From Gimesia benthica (lineage in GTDB: Bacteria; Planctomycetota; Planctomycetia; Planctomycetales; Planctomycetaceae), in NCBI RefSeq assembly GCF_009720525.1, contig NZ_CP043930.1, positions 2,946,501 through 3,010,500 on the forward strand: 64,000 bases of DNA, read 5' to 3'. The position numbers were made by a program, and so were the translations under genes. The notes beneath the pieces were generated by a model. It searched no databases, was not told where the DNA came from, and saw only the letters and a program-made list of their open reading frames with translations. Numbering within the stretch: position 1 is the stretch's first letter; each line of letters opens with the position of its first letter. This document shows positions 44,412 to 53,765 of the stretch, one piece after another.

Positions 44412-47318
44412 TTACGTCTCGAAAGACTGTTCAGACTGAGCCCGCTTGACCACATGTGAAAGATGAGGCTTTGACTCTTTCCCTTCCTGTAACAGCGGAT
44501 GTTTCTCAGTCGCTTTCTGCTCTCGTTTCTGCGAGTTCACAATCAGCGTTCCCAAGGGGCCAGCCAGCAGTGCGGGTAGGAAGATGATGTCGGCCAGCAG
44601 TGCTGCGGTAATCAGAGCACACATGAGAATGCCGAAGCGACTTACCAGCAGCAATTCAGCCGGATAGAGCATCGCCAGGCTGATCGCCACCACGGCACTG
44701 GTCTGCCACATCGCAGGGCCACAATGCCCCAACGCTGCAGCCACCGCTTCACTCTTGGTTTTACCTTCTTCGATTCCGATTTTGAACCAGGTCAGTAGAT
44801 GCAGAGTGCCGTCCACAGCGATCCCCAGAGCGACGGATGCGGTAATCATCGTTCCAATATCCACAGCCACGTGCATCCAGGACAACAGCCCGAAGATCAC
44901 ACCGATGGGCATCAGGTTCGGTAACATCGTAATCAGACCTGCTGTCGGACTCCGCAGCAGTACCATCATCACCACGGCGATGACAGCAAAGGCCAGCCCA
45001 AAGCTTTTGATCAAGCTCTCCAATACAGCCTGCTGGGTTCGCAGAAACAGGGGAATCGTTCCGGTCACCAGATGCGTCGTCCCGGCATGATCACGTAAGA
45101 CAGACTGCGTTACCTGGTTCAATTCATTCGTTAGATCTGCATAGTTGAGATCGGTCATAATGGCGACCTGTGCGGTGATCCGCCACATTTCGTCGCCCTT
45201 CTGAATGTCGACCATTCGTGCGCCGTTAGCAGTCTCCTGCTCCAGATCCGCAGTATGGTCGGCAATATTCAGGAATGATTTTACGGTATCCCCTTCCAGG
45301 TTTACTTCGCCTGATTTTTCCTTTTTCAGGCTCTCGCGAACGCGGCGTTCGGTTTCGTTCACCCGTTTTGCGTGACGCAGTTTCTGGAAGGTACTTGCAT
45401 CTTTGGGCAGTGGTTCAGAGACGGGACGAAAATCAGCCAGCGAGATCGTACCGCTGATCTCAGGATGTTCGGCGATTTTCCGCTCGATGTTTCGCACCAG
45501 TTCGACACGTTCTTCAAAGTTCAGATCTTCCTGTGCTTTTTCATCGAAACAGATCACGGTATCGACGGGGGTAATCCCCGACAGGTTCTCTTCCAGAAAC
45601 AGGTAGTCCTGAATCACGCGGGAAGAGTCGGGAAAATACCGGATCACTTTGGTCTCGGTCCGGAACCATTTGAACCCGTAACAGGCAGCAACAAAAATCG
45701 CCAGGCAGGAGAACGAAACCAGCCACTGGTGCCGTGACAGTCCCCGCCCGAACGCCTGCCAGTGTCGGGTATCGATCTCGGAAGCTTTCGGCGGTTTAGC
45801 CGGCCATAACTGGAGTAACGAAGGCAGACCGTAGAGCACCATCAGCAGGGAAACCACACAGCCGATCGAAGCGTAGAGGCCAAAATCGCGAACTGGTGAT
45901 AGCGGGCTGGTCAGCAGTGAAGCCAGACCAATGGCTGTTGTCAGACTTGCCATCATACAGGGAGCCCGTGCCATCTCCACTGCTTTAACGACAGCGGTTT
46001 TCATATCTACATGGGCTGCGTGCTTCCAGTAATTCGCAACGTGAATCGACCCAGACAGCGTTAGTACGGTCAATAGTGTCGGCATAACGACCAGCACCAT
46101 ATTCATCGTGCCGCCCGTCATGGGAATGATGGAAACCGCGACAAACGTCGTGTAATAGGCGACCAGCAGCACCAGGCAGGCCAGTCGCACACTCCGCAGC
46201 ATCAGGAATGCCAGGGCAATTCCGATCAGTCCGGAGAACAGCGTCACCGAGCGTTTATGGAACTGCCACAGAGGATACGCCGTATTCCAGGAGGACTCTT
46301 TTACCATCCGGTTCAGAGCAGCCCCCGCAACCGGGCGTCCCCCCATGTGGAGGTTTTCTTCCGGAATACCTGCAGCAACGGCAGCTGTTTTAATGGCTGC
46401 AACTGCCGAAGCATGGTCGGCATCGCCTGTGTCAGAGAGTGAAATCGCCACTGCGATGGGAGTACCAATCGCGAAAAAACAGTCTTCAATGAGCTTGGGT
46501 TCTTCACCTGGCTGATCGCTTTTCGCTTCCTGGTCCGCAGCAGTTGAAGCCCCAACCAGGATCTCGGGACGTCTTAAAGACAGAGCGATTTCTTTGATCT
46601 GGTCGGCCTGCTTAGAATGGGCCTGCATCCGCGGCCAGATTAACTGAAAATCGTGTTCGGGGATCGCCTCGACCAGCGTCTTAAAGTCGACCTGATCTTC
46701 GTCCGGCTCTTCCACGGGTGCATCAGTAACGCTGCCTTCTTCCGTCTCATCAACCATCTCCACCCAGGGAGTGAAAGCGGGTTTGACAGTCAGATCGATG
46801 CCCAGTTCGCGTTTTGTAGTTGCGATCAGTTCCTGAATCGTCTGTTCTCGTCGTTTTTTACCGGCAGGGCTCAAACGTACCTTAAGCATCCCCGTCCCGA
46901 TCAGAACCCCCTTCAGGCGACGCTCTGCTTCATCAGGGTCGATGTGGTAATCCACCATCTTCTGAATCGCATCCTGGGGAGTTGCGACGTCCAGAATGTA
47001 GGGTGAACCACCTCGACGAACGCCTTTGGCATCTTTCTGCCCCAGCAAGGAATGCTTCAGTCGCTCGGCGCGCAAGTCCGTCAGCGAACTGCCATCCCAG
47101 GAGACCAGCACGCGATCTTCTATACCGAAGCTGTCGCGATGCCACTGCAGAACTTTTGACTGTGGATCATCAGGGGGGAGCCAGTTCTCAACGTTGTTTT
47201 CCTGGCGGATCTCCCGCAACACTCCAAACAGCACTGGAGTGATGAAGATCATCAGAACCACAACCCACAAAGATAGACTGTGTCCCCATGGATCGCGTTT
47301 TTCAAAAAACGAAGCCAT
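44412..47318 (-). CDS. RND/MMPL family membrane transporter
   Basis: A 968-residue inner-membrane protein with the RND layout: helix 1 near residue 20, a first large soluble loop to about residue 350, five more helices, a second loop, then six C-terminal helices (about 765-930). The paired sterol-sensing-like helices contain polar segments such as MASLTTAIGLASLL and TSAVVAISLAMLY. It lacks an adjacent membrane-fusion gene. The group includes HpnN-like lipid transporters, so a lipid or hopanoid cargo is possible. The N-terminal loop has an acidic insertion near residue 205. Confidence 0.86.
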   Translation of the reverse strand: MASFFEKRDPWGHSLSLWVVVLMIFITPVLFGVLREIRQENNVENWLPPDDPQSKVLQWHRDSFGIEDRVLVSWDGSSLTDLRAERLKHSLLGQKDAKGVRRGGSPYILDVATPQDAIQKMVDYHIDPDEAERRLKGVLIGTGMLKVRLSPAGKKRREQTIQELIATTKRELGIDLTVKPAFTPWVEMVDETEEGSVTDAPVEEPDEDQVDFKTLVEAIPEHDFQLIWPRMQAHSKQADQIKEIALSLRRPEILVGASTAADQEAKSDQPGEEPKLIEDCFFAIGTPIAVAISLSDTGDADHASAVAAIKTAAVAAGIPEENLHMGGRPVAGAALNRMVKESSWNTAYPLWQFHKRSVTLFSGLIGIALAFLMLRSVRLACLVLLVAYYTTFVAVSIIPMTGGTMNMVLVVMPTLLTVLTLSGSIHVANYWKHAAHVDMKTAVVKAVEMARAPCMMASLTTAIGLASLLTSPLSPVRDFGLYASIGCVVSLLMVLYGLPSLLQLWPAKPPKASEIDTRHWQAFGRGLSRHQWLVSFSCLAIFVAACYGFKWFRTETKVIRYFPDSSRVIQDYLFLEENLSGITPVDTVICFDEKAQEDLNFEERVELVRNIERKIAEHPEISGTISLADFRPVSEPLPKDASTFQKLRHAKRVNETERRVRESLKKEKSGEVNLEGDTVKSFLNIADHTADLEQETANGARMVDIQKGDEMWRITAQVAIMTDLNYADLTNELNQVTQSVLRDHAGTTHLVTGTIPLFLRTQQAVLESLIKSFGLAFAVIAVVMMVLLRSPTAGLITMLPNLMPIGVIFGLLSWMHVAVDIGTMITASVALGIAVDGTLHLLTWFKIGIEEGKTKSEAVAAALGHCGPAMWQTSAVVAISLAMLYPAELLLVSRFGILMCALITAALLADIIFLPALLAGPLGTLIVNSQKREQKATEKHPLLQEGKESKPHLSHVVKRAQSEQSFET

Positions 47319-47843
47319 TACTTAATCCATTAGCCGAGTAGGCTTTATCAATAACATGAATTCGCGTTCAAAAATCAGGGAACTGCGAGATTCATATTGA
47401 AAACGGTTTGATCCAAAATATCTCAACAACTGAGTCCAACTTGAGCTTTCTTCACTGAAAAACAGGAAAATGCTCAAACCAGATCTCATGAATTGTCACG
47501 GTTTCGCTAAATGAATCAATCTCGAATGCATAAAAAATAGAAATGCCCGCTTCCGCTGCTCGATTTGAATTGCGTTGTTCCGGTCAACGCATATCGGTAT
47601 TTTTCGTCGCCGCGTCTGGTTAAACTTGTCGCAGCACAGGCAACATCTGTGATTATCGTAAAGATCCTGCGCATGATAGCAGTTTTGACGATTATAGCAG
47701 CAGGAATTTGCCCTCTGGGAGCTGCTTCTACCTTAAAAAGTGGAAAATACAGCCTCGTGAGTGCGTTTCAGACACCTGTATTCATAGCGCGCAGGGCGTC
47801 CCACATGAACACAGATTCATACAAAAGCACTGAAAATCAGACG
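47319..47843. other. Intergenic region between RND transporter and MBL hydrolase genes
   Basis: 525 bases. A plus-strand TTG frame (47565-47903) contains a hydrophobic stretch but overlaps the hydrolase gene in antisense and has no homology; I treat it as noise. The rest is promoter DNA of the transporter gene. Confidence 0.45.
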
Positions 47844-48644
47844 TTATTCGGCAGTTTCCGGGTCAAAGCCTTTGAGCAGCTCTTCGTCCCACTCGTCCTG
47901 TAAAGGCCAGTCGACCGCACAGGTACCGAAGTCTGCCATATGCAGATATGTGTTCAAACGGTCAATGGTTGATTGCAAGAGTTCCCGTTTATTGCGGAAA
48001 ATAGGACCGTGGCTGGGGAGCAGCCATTTCGCGTCGCAGTCGCGGATCCGCTCCAGGGACGCGATGAAATCAGGAATATCCGAACCGTGGTGGGCGTCTA
48101 TATGACCGACGCAGCCATCCCGGTAGATGTTATCCCCGGAAAACAGCAGATCGCCAAAACGGAAGGCCAGCTGTCCGTCGGTGTGTCCGGGGGTGTGCCA
48201 GACTTCCAGTTTGACGTCGCCCCCCAGGTCAATCACATCACCTTCTTTGACTTCCCAATCAACTTTGCACGCAGGCATATCGATTGAAATGCCCTGGGCG
48301 CTGATCTCGGCGTAGGTGCTGATCCGATCCCCTTCCTCCAGTGGTTTCGCTGCACTGGGATGCGCGATAACCTGGGCATTGGGTAGAAGTTCTTTCGCTT
48401 TACTCAACCCCTGGATGTGGTCGACATCAGCGTGGGTGGCAATCAGATATTTGCAGTTTGCCAGCGGAAAATCCATCTGCCGGATCATCTCGATGATTTC
48501 GGAAACGGTATCTTCGTAGCCGATATCGATCAGTAACCACTCATTCTGGTCGTTAAATACCAGATAGACACAACACCCCAAACGCTGTCTGGCCTGATAA
48601 TTGATTTCGATCACGTGGGGAAATACTTCGCGTCGGGGTAACAT
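47844..48644 (-). CDS. Metallo-beta-lactamase fold hydrolase
   Basis: A 266-residue protein of the glyoxalase II/COG0491 group. The metal motif is THADVDH (His71, Asp73, Asp75, His76), so the usual second His of HxHxDH is Asp. Other ligands are present: His in [10 protein letters not shown], Asp in [10 protein letters not shown] and His in LPSHGPIF. A reduced or different metal site is possible. AGGAG precedes the ATG at a good spacing. Substrate unknown. Confidence 0.85.
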   Translation of the reverse strand: MLPRREVFPHVIEINYQARQRLGCCVYLVFNDQNEWLLIDIGYEDTVSEIIEMIRQMDFPLANCKYLIATHADVDHIQGLSKAKELLPNAQVIAHPSAAKPLEEGDRISTYAEISAQGISIDMPACKVDWEVKEGDVIDLGGDVKLEVWHTPGHTDGQLAFRFGDLLFSGDNIYRDGCVGHIDAHHGSDIPDFIASLERIRDCDAKWLLPSHGPIFRNKRELLQSTIDRLNTYLHMADFGTCAVDWPLQDEWDEELLKGFDPETAE

Positions 48645-48900
48645 ACCCGTAAGCTCCTCGTAGTTTTAAGCGCGGCGGTTGTTTTGAGATTCGGAACGGA
48701 AAGACCGGTCAGGCACTGGTTATAGAAATTGAATATCCAGCAGACAGAACGCCCTGTAAATCCAGTCTTTGCACTGCCGTCATTCTAAGCGGGGGAATTC
48801 ACCGAAACAACCAATATCAAAGCAGATGTAGGGGTATATGTCTGATTTCATAGACAAAACCGCTACGTTTTCGATTCACATCGACAGCCGCAGAACCGAT

Positions 48901-50247
48901 TTACAGCTTCCAGTACTTGGGAAGACCCCTCCGGGTTTCGATCAGGATCTCCAGAATCGCCCGACGGTCCTCGACACTGAGATGCGCGTACTCCTTACTC
49001 TGGTTCTTACCAGTCAGCACTTCCCACAACTGACGATATACCACTTCCAGAACCGGCTCAGGCAGGCTTTCGAACGACTCGCTGTAGATCAGGTAGCTGC
49101 AGGGATACTTGAACAATCGCCGCTTCAGATCAAAGTCGCGTAACGAACGACCCTGGCTGTCTCGCGGGCCTGCTTTGGAAAACTCAGCCTGGAAACCAGA
49201 GATCCCCTGAATCTGATCTTCCAGTTGCAGTTCGTCTGTAAACAACATGTAGTCCACGAGCCGTTTTGCGGAGCTCTCGTAGCGTCGCTTTGTGCTGTCA
49301 CTCTGAAACGCTGCTTCCCGTTCCAGCATGCGGTTCATCACCAGGGAGTCCCGATCAGTAATTCGCCCTTCAAACTGCGCCCGGGTGATCAGGTTATGCA
49401 TCTTGGCCTGATGTTCCAGAACCATCAACGACACAATATCACTGTAAGGCGTCAGATAGGGGTCAGTGTTGAACCAGCGTTCCAGGTCGTCGGCGTTTGC
49501 TCCACGATCTCGATTCAGATTCCGTGCACTGTCCCCCTGTCGGAAGATCAGGTTTCCCATGTGACGCATTTTTCCATGCGTTCCTGAGACGTACCAGCCC
49601 CCCCAGCGTTCTTCGAAGGGACTGCTGTGGTCGCTACGATAAGTTCCCTCACGGAACACAGGCATTCCATCCGGTCCCGGATAGACCGACCGCATGATAT
49701 GTCCCGGCACTCCCTGTGTCATGGAACCGGCATGGCACTGCGTGCACTCAAACGTCTTCCGAACAAATTGGGGACGCGATGCTTCAAACTGTGAGAGCGT
49801 GTAAAAAACGGTTCCCAGTTCTGGATCGCTGGCCGAAACTTCCAGCACGGATCCCCCCTGCACGAAGCCGAGGTACAGATCGTCATTGTAATACAACGCA
49901 CGTGGCGATAACGGATCGATGCGTTTGACCTGCAGACTGGTCTTGGAAAAGACCAGCACCTGCGAAGAAACCGGAATCTTCAACGCATCCAGTACCGCAG
50001 GCAGATAGCCACGGCCCTCTTTCCGATCAAATGTCAGTTTGGCTTCGCCTGCATCCAGTTTTTTCTGAAAGCGAGAGATCGCATTAGCGGGAGAGGCCTG
50101 ATTATAGTTGATCGGTGCCTCTTCGAAATTGACCTGGGCCGACGCAGATCCGGTCCCCACCACACCAAAGGCAGCCAGGCAGACAATCACCCAGCACAAA
50201 CTGAGTTTGAAAGGCGACAGAATTTTCGACTTCGGGAACACGTTCAT
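48901..50247 (-). CDS. Exported single-haem (CxxCH) protein of unknown family
   Basis: A 448-residue protein with a signal peptide (cleavage near ASAQVN). One CxxCH haem motif lies at Cys168-Cys171-His172 in FECTQCHAGSM. The surrounding region (VPGHIMRSVYPGPDG, HGKMRHMGNLIFR) is His- and Met-rich and could supply the distal ligand. The second half is helical (DYMLFTDELQLEDQIQG). I do not recognise a standard cytochrome family beyond the motif; similar proteins are known only as planctomycete hypothetical proteins. A periplasmic electron-transfer or sensing role is inferred. Confidence 0.8.
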   Translation of the reverse strand: MNVFPKSKILSPFKLSLCWVIVCLAAFGVVGTGSASAQVNFEEAPINYNQASPANAISRFQKKLDAGEAKLTFDRKEGRGYLPAVLDALKIPVSSQVLVFSKTSLQVKRIDPLSPRALYYNDDLYLGFVQGGSVLEVSASDPELGTVFYTLSQFEASRPQFVRKTFECTQCHAGSMTQGVPGHIMRSVYPGPDGMPVFREGTYRSDHSSPFEERWGGWYVSGTHGKMRHMGNLIFRQGDSARNLNRDRGANADDLERWFNTDPYLTPYSDIVSLMVLEHQAKMHNLITRAQFEGRITDRDSLVMNRMLEREAAFQSDSTKRRYESSAKRLVDYMLFTDELQLEDQIQGISGFQAEFSKAGPRDSQGRSLRDFDLKRRLFKYPCSYLIYSESFESLPEPVLEVVYRQLWEVLTGKNQSKEYAHLSVEDRRAILEILIETRRGLPKYWKL

Positions 50248-50482
50248 CGGTGGAGCACTTCTTTCAACGGGCGGGACGTTACCAGAGTCAGATGATCCGA
50301 GCTCTGATTTGAGGTTTGAGGCAGGTATCCAGACTCAATATCGGACATTAATATCCATTTTATTTACTAATTATCCCCTGTCAACATACTTTTCAGACTG
50401 GTCTTCTCATTTTAAACTGATTCAACAGTAAAAACAGCACCTTCTTACCTGAAAACAGCGACACGATTAGAAAACCAAAATC

Positions 50483-51223
50483 ATGAAAATCACCAGATTC
50501 CCTGTCGTACTGCTCCTGAGTTTTCTCATCCACATTCCGGTCTTCACGAGAAGCAGCCTTGAAGCCGCTGAGCCAGCCCTCCGCATCATGCTGATCGGCG
50601 ACTCAACAGTCTCGGATTATCATAAACGTCCCAAAGACAAACCAGACCTCACCGGCTGGGGACAGGTCTTCGGCGAATATTTCAACGATGATGTGACCAT
50701 TCTGAACCGGGCCCTCTCCGGCCGCAGCTCCAGCAGTTTCATCCGCGAAGGACGCTGGAAAGATGCACTCGAAGAAAAAGCGGATTACCTCTTCATCCAG
50801 TTCGGCCACAACGACTGTCCCGGCAAAGGTGATCGGGAAACTGATCCCGCATCGACCTATCAGGACTATCTCAAAAAATATATCGATGAAGCCCGCGCCG
50901 CTGGGATGCAGCCGGTTCTGGTTACTCCCATGACACGTCGTGTATTTGAAAACGGAAAGATCAGAACCATTCTCCGTCCTTACGCCGAAGCCATGCTCAA
51001 AGTCGGCCATGAAAAAAATGTACCCGTCATCGACCTGCACCAGAAAAGCGTCACCCTGTTTAATCAGTTGGGAGATGCAGGCAGTGCATACTTCAGCCCC
51101 AGCAAAGATGACCGCACTCATTTCTCAGGGAAAGGCGCCCGCGAGATCGCCCGGCTCGTTGTGGAAGAGATTCCAGCCAAAGTCCCCAGTCTGAAACCAT
51201 ACCTCAAGCAGCCAGCTCCCTGA
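50483..51223 (+). CDS. Rhamnogalacturonan acetylesterase-like SGNH hydrolase (CE12)
   Basis: A 246-residue exported esterase that removes acetyl groups from pectic polysaccharides. Signal peptide to about residue 29. SGNH blocks: Ser41 in IGDSTVSDY, Gly in NRALSGRSS, Asn in FGHNDCPG and the Asp210-x-x-His213 pair in DDRTHFSGKG. The GDSTV/GHND version is typical of CE12. It opens a run of secreted carbohydrate-acting genes and is convergent with the GH5 gene. Confidence 0.9.
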   Translation: MKITRFPVVLLLSFLIHIPVFTRSSLEAAEPALRIMLIGDSTVSDYHKRPKDKPDLTGWGQVFGEYFNDDVTILNRALSGRSSSSFIREGRWKDALEEKADYLFIQFGHNDCPGKGDRETDPASTYQDYLKKYIDEARAAGMQPVLVTPMTRRVFENGKIRTILRPYAEAMLKVGHEKNVPVIDLHQKSVTLFNQLGDAGSAYFSPSKDDRTHFSGKGAREIARLVVEEIPAKVPSLKPYLKQPAP

Positions 51224-51255
51224 AGCTGTGAGAGATTACCGGCACTCTTGCGATA

Positions 51256-52353
51256 TCACGGCGTCTCTTTGAATCGGGAACCATTCTGTTTGAAGAACTC
51301 CAGCCAGCGGGCCATGATGGCATCACTTATCGTGGTCCCTTGCTGGTATTCCTGCAGGCTCTGCCCCCAATAAAAGCCGATCCAGCCCTCCGCATATTTC
51401 CGCGACTCGAGCATAAACTGTTCAAATTCTTCGGGGGAACTCTTCAGCGGAAACGTTTCTTCAATCACCAGTGGCTTGCCGATATCAAAGCCTTTGAGCG
51501 TCTCTATCGCCTCGTCCACTTTACCTTTCTCGGGATAGAGATGCACACAGATGAAATCCAGATGTGCGCTCACCTTCTCAGGTACAAAACCAGACTGCAG
51601 CCCTTTTCGTTCCAGACTCCAGGGAACCATGCCGACCGTGATCAGGTGCTTTGAATCCTGTTCGCGAATCGCTTGAGAGAGCGTTTTGATCCAGGCTGCC
51701 GCAATCTCAGGACGCGTCCGCTCATCCGGGCTGAGCGTAATCCGCTGCACGAAATGCTTGCCTGCAAACCCGGGCCCCAGCCAGTCGGTCCCTTTTTTCT
51801 TTCCGCCGTGCACCACCGGTTCATTCATCAGATCGTAGCAGAAAATGGCCGGACTCCCCGCACACCGCTTCGCGACAGCTGACCAGAAATGCGTCTGAGC
51901 TTCCCAGCGGCCTTGATCGCTCAGAGCATCGTACCAGGCGGGCACGTCCTGTTTGTGATAACAGCCCAGGCCGGTCAAATCGAGATAGAGCCCGGTCTGC
52001 TCCGCAAGTTCCAGAAGATCACCCAGTTTCTTGAGGGCCTCTTTGCGTGGCTGATCGGGGACCGACATGAACTTGCCGAACTGAATGTGAATCCGCACTA
52101 CATTCGCCCCGAGCGCTTTCATCTCGGCAAAGTCGGCTTCGATCTCCTGCCACTCTTTATCCCAGTAATCTTCCAGCAGGCGGCTTTTCCGATCGTGATC
52201 GTAATTGAAACCCCAGGGAACAAAGCGTTGCTGAGACTCTGCGGTCACGAACGATTTTCCATCCGCGCTGACCTGAATCCATTCCAGTTCAGCAGCCTGC
52301 AGATATGAAGTAGACCAGAGACAGACAATGACAGCCAGCGAGCGCATACACAT
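51256..52353 (-). CDS. Secreted glycoside hydrolase family 5-like protein
   Basis: A 365-residue protein with a signal peptide (cleavage near LQAAELEW). The TIM barrel has the GH5 acid/base Glu178 in YDLMNEPV and a nucleophile Glu298 or Glu299 in PLVIEETFP. RIHIQFGKF and FICVHLYPE are also barrel markers. It probably cuts beta-1,4-mannan or glucan, which cannot be told from sequence alone. GGAG lies seven bases before this ATG, and a second ATG two codons later is possible. Confidence 0.87.
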   Translation of the reverse strand: MCMRSLAVIVCLWSTSYLQAAELEWIQVSADGKSFVTAESQQRFVPWGFNYDHDRKSRLLEDYWDKEWQEIEADFAEMKALGANVVRIHIQFGKFMSVPDQPRKEALKKLGDLLELAEQTGLYLDLTGLGCYHKQDVPAWYDALSDQGRWEAQTHFWSAVAKRCAGSPAIFCYDLMNEPVVHGGKKKGTDWLGPGFAGKHFVQRITLSPDERTRPEIAAAWIKTLSQAIREQDSKHLITVGMVPWSLERKGLQSGFVPEKVSAHLDFICVHLYPEKGKVDEAIETLKGFDIGKPLVIEETFPLKSSPEEFEQFMLESRKYAEGWIGFYWGQSLQEYQQGTTISDAIMARWLEFFKQNGSRFKETP

Positions 52354-52529
52354 AGTTCAACTCCAGAAACAGGAGCAAGGAAAAAGGACTACTATGAATC
52401 ATTGTAAAGTCTGCTGCTGGAAGAATTCAACAACTCCTCTCCCAGGTTGACCGCTCTGCTATTGAGGAAGCCTTGCATTCTGCGTATCGTTAAAGGACTT
52501 ACCAGATCTCATCCAATCAGAGGTTCTCC

Positions 52530-53741
52530 ATGAAAACACGCAGCCTGCTCTGTCTCGTATTAGGCCTGTTGACCATCGGCCCGGCTTCACTTACCGCAGA
52601 CGACTCAGCACCACTCACCTATGAAGTCGACCTGAGAACCGTGCGGGAAGGCTTTGACGGCAAGACCTGCTGGGTGCAGGCCCGCGCGGGTGCGATTCCC
52701 CAGTCGGGCGATTTTCCGGCAACCGTGGTCCTCACAATGCAGAAGCTGCTTTTGACCGGTTCGGATGTGTTCTATGCTCTGAATGAAATGCGGACCACCG
52801 ATGGCAAAAACTGGATTGGCCCCATCAAACACGAGACCCTGGCCCGTCGCCGGCTGTCTGACACGCGTGAGATCGCCATTTGTGATTTCACTCCAGGCTG
52901 GCACGCGAAGACCAAAAAACTGTTAGGGACCGGACACTCGGTCCGCTACGAAAACAACAAAGTCATGCACGTTCGCAAGCGGAGCGTTGCCTACTCGGTG
53001 TACAATCAGCAGGACCACACCTGGTCTGACTGGACGACGATGAGCATGCCTGACGAATCCCGCTTCGAAGACTGCGGTGCCGGCTCTGCGCAGCGCTGGG
53101 ATCTACAGGATGGCACGATCCTGCTTCCCGTTTACTTCAAGCCAAAAAAAGAAAAGCAGTACAGCACCACTGTAGTCCTCTGTGACTTTGACGGTGAGAA
53201 ACTGACTTACAAAAAGCATGGCAGCACACATACGGTGCCGGTGAAGCGGGGCTTGTATGAACCGTCTATCACAAAATTCCAGCAGAAGTATTACCTGACA
53301 ATGCGCAATGATGATAAGGGCTACGTCTCCGTCAGTGATGACGGCCTGAACTATACCGAGCCGGTCGTCTGGAAATTTGATGATGGCGAGGAACTGGGCA
53401 ACTACAACACGCAGCAGCACTGGGTCACGCACAGCGACGGGCTCTTTCTGGTCTACACCCGTCGCGGTGCGAACAACGATCATGTCTTCCGGCACCGGGC
53501 GCCCCTGTTCATGGCAGAAGTCGATCCCGCAACACTCCGTGTCAATCGGAGTACCGAACGGATCATCGTCCCAGAAAAAGGGGCCCGCATGGGTAACTTC
53601 GCCGTCGTCAACATCAGCCCCTCTGAAACCTGGGTCGTTGTTGCCGAGTGGATGCAGCCGATCGGCATCGAAAAATATGGCAGCAACAATCGGGTCTACA
53701 CATCCCGAATCAAATGGTCTCGTCCATCTAAAACGGAATAA
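52530..53741 (+). CDS. Secreted sialidase-like (BNR) beta-propeller protein
   Basis: A 403-residue protein with a signal peptide (cleavage near LTADDSA). The mature part has repeated beta-strand blades with DDGLNYTEPVVW and DGKNWIGPIKHET motifs resembling the Asp-box (SxDxGxxW) of sialidases, plus Asp and Arg clusters. It could cleave or bind sialic acid-like or other acidic sugars. The family assignment is by motif resemblance only. It is divergent from the GH5 gene. Confidence 0.75.
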   Translation: MKTRSLLCLVLGLLTIGPASLTADDSAPLTYEVDLRTVREGFDGKTCWVQARAGAIPQSGDFPATVVLTMQKLLLTGSDVFYALNEMRTTDGKNWIGPIKHETLARRRLSDTREIAICDFTPGWHAKTKKLLGTGHSVRYENNKVMHVRKRSVAYSVYNQQDHTWSDWTTMSMPDESRFEDCGAGSAQRWDLQDGTILLPVYFKPKKEKQYSTTVVLCDFDGEKLTYKKHGSTHTVPVKRGLYEPSITKFQQKYYLTMRNDDKGYVSVSDDGLNYTEPVVWKFDDGEELGNYNTQQHWVTHSDGLFLVYTRRGANNDHVFRHRAPLFMAEVDPATLRVNRSTERIIVPEKGARMGNFAVVNISPSETWVVVAEWMQPIGIEKYGSNNRVYTSRIKWSRPSKTE

Positions 53742-53765
53742 ACGATTCCTGAAGCACTGCTACTT

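Noticed and set aside
47565-47903. A 112-codon plus-strand frame with a hydrophobic stretch in the RND-MBL intergenic gap
   Set aside because: It starts at TTG with no ribosome-binding site, its 3' 60 bases are antisense to the hydrolase gene, and it resembles no protein.
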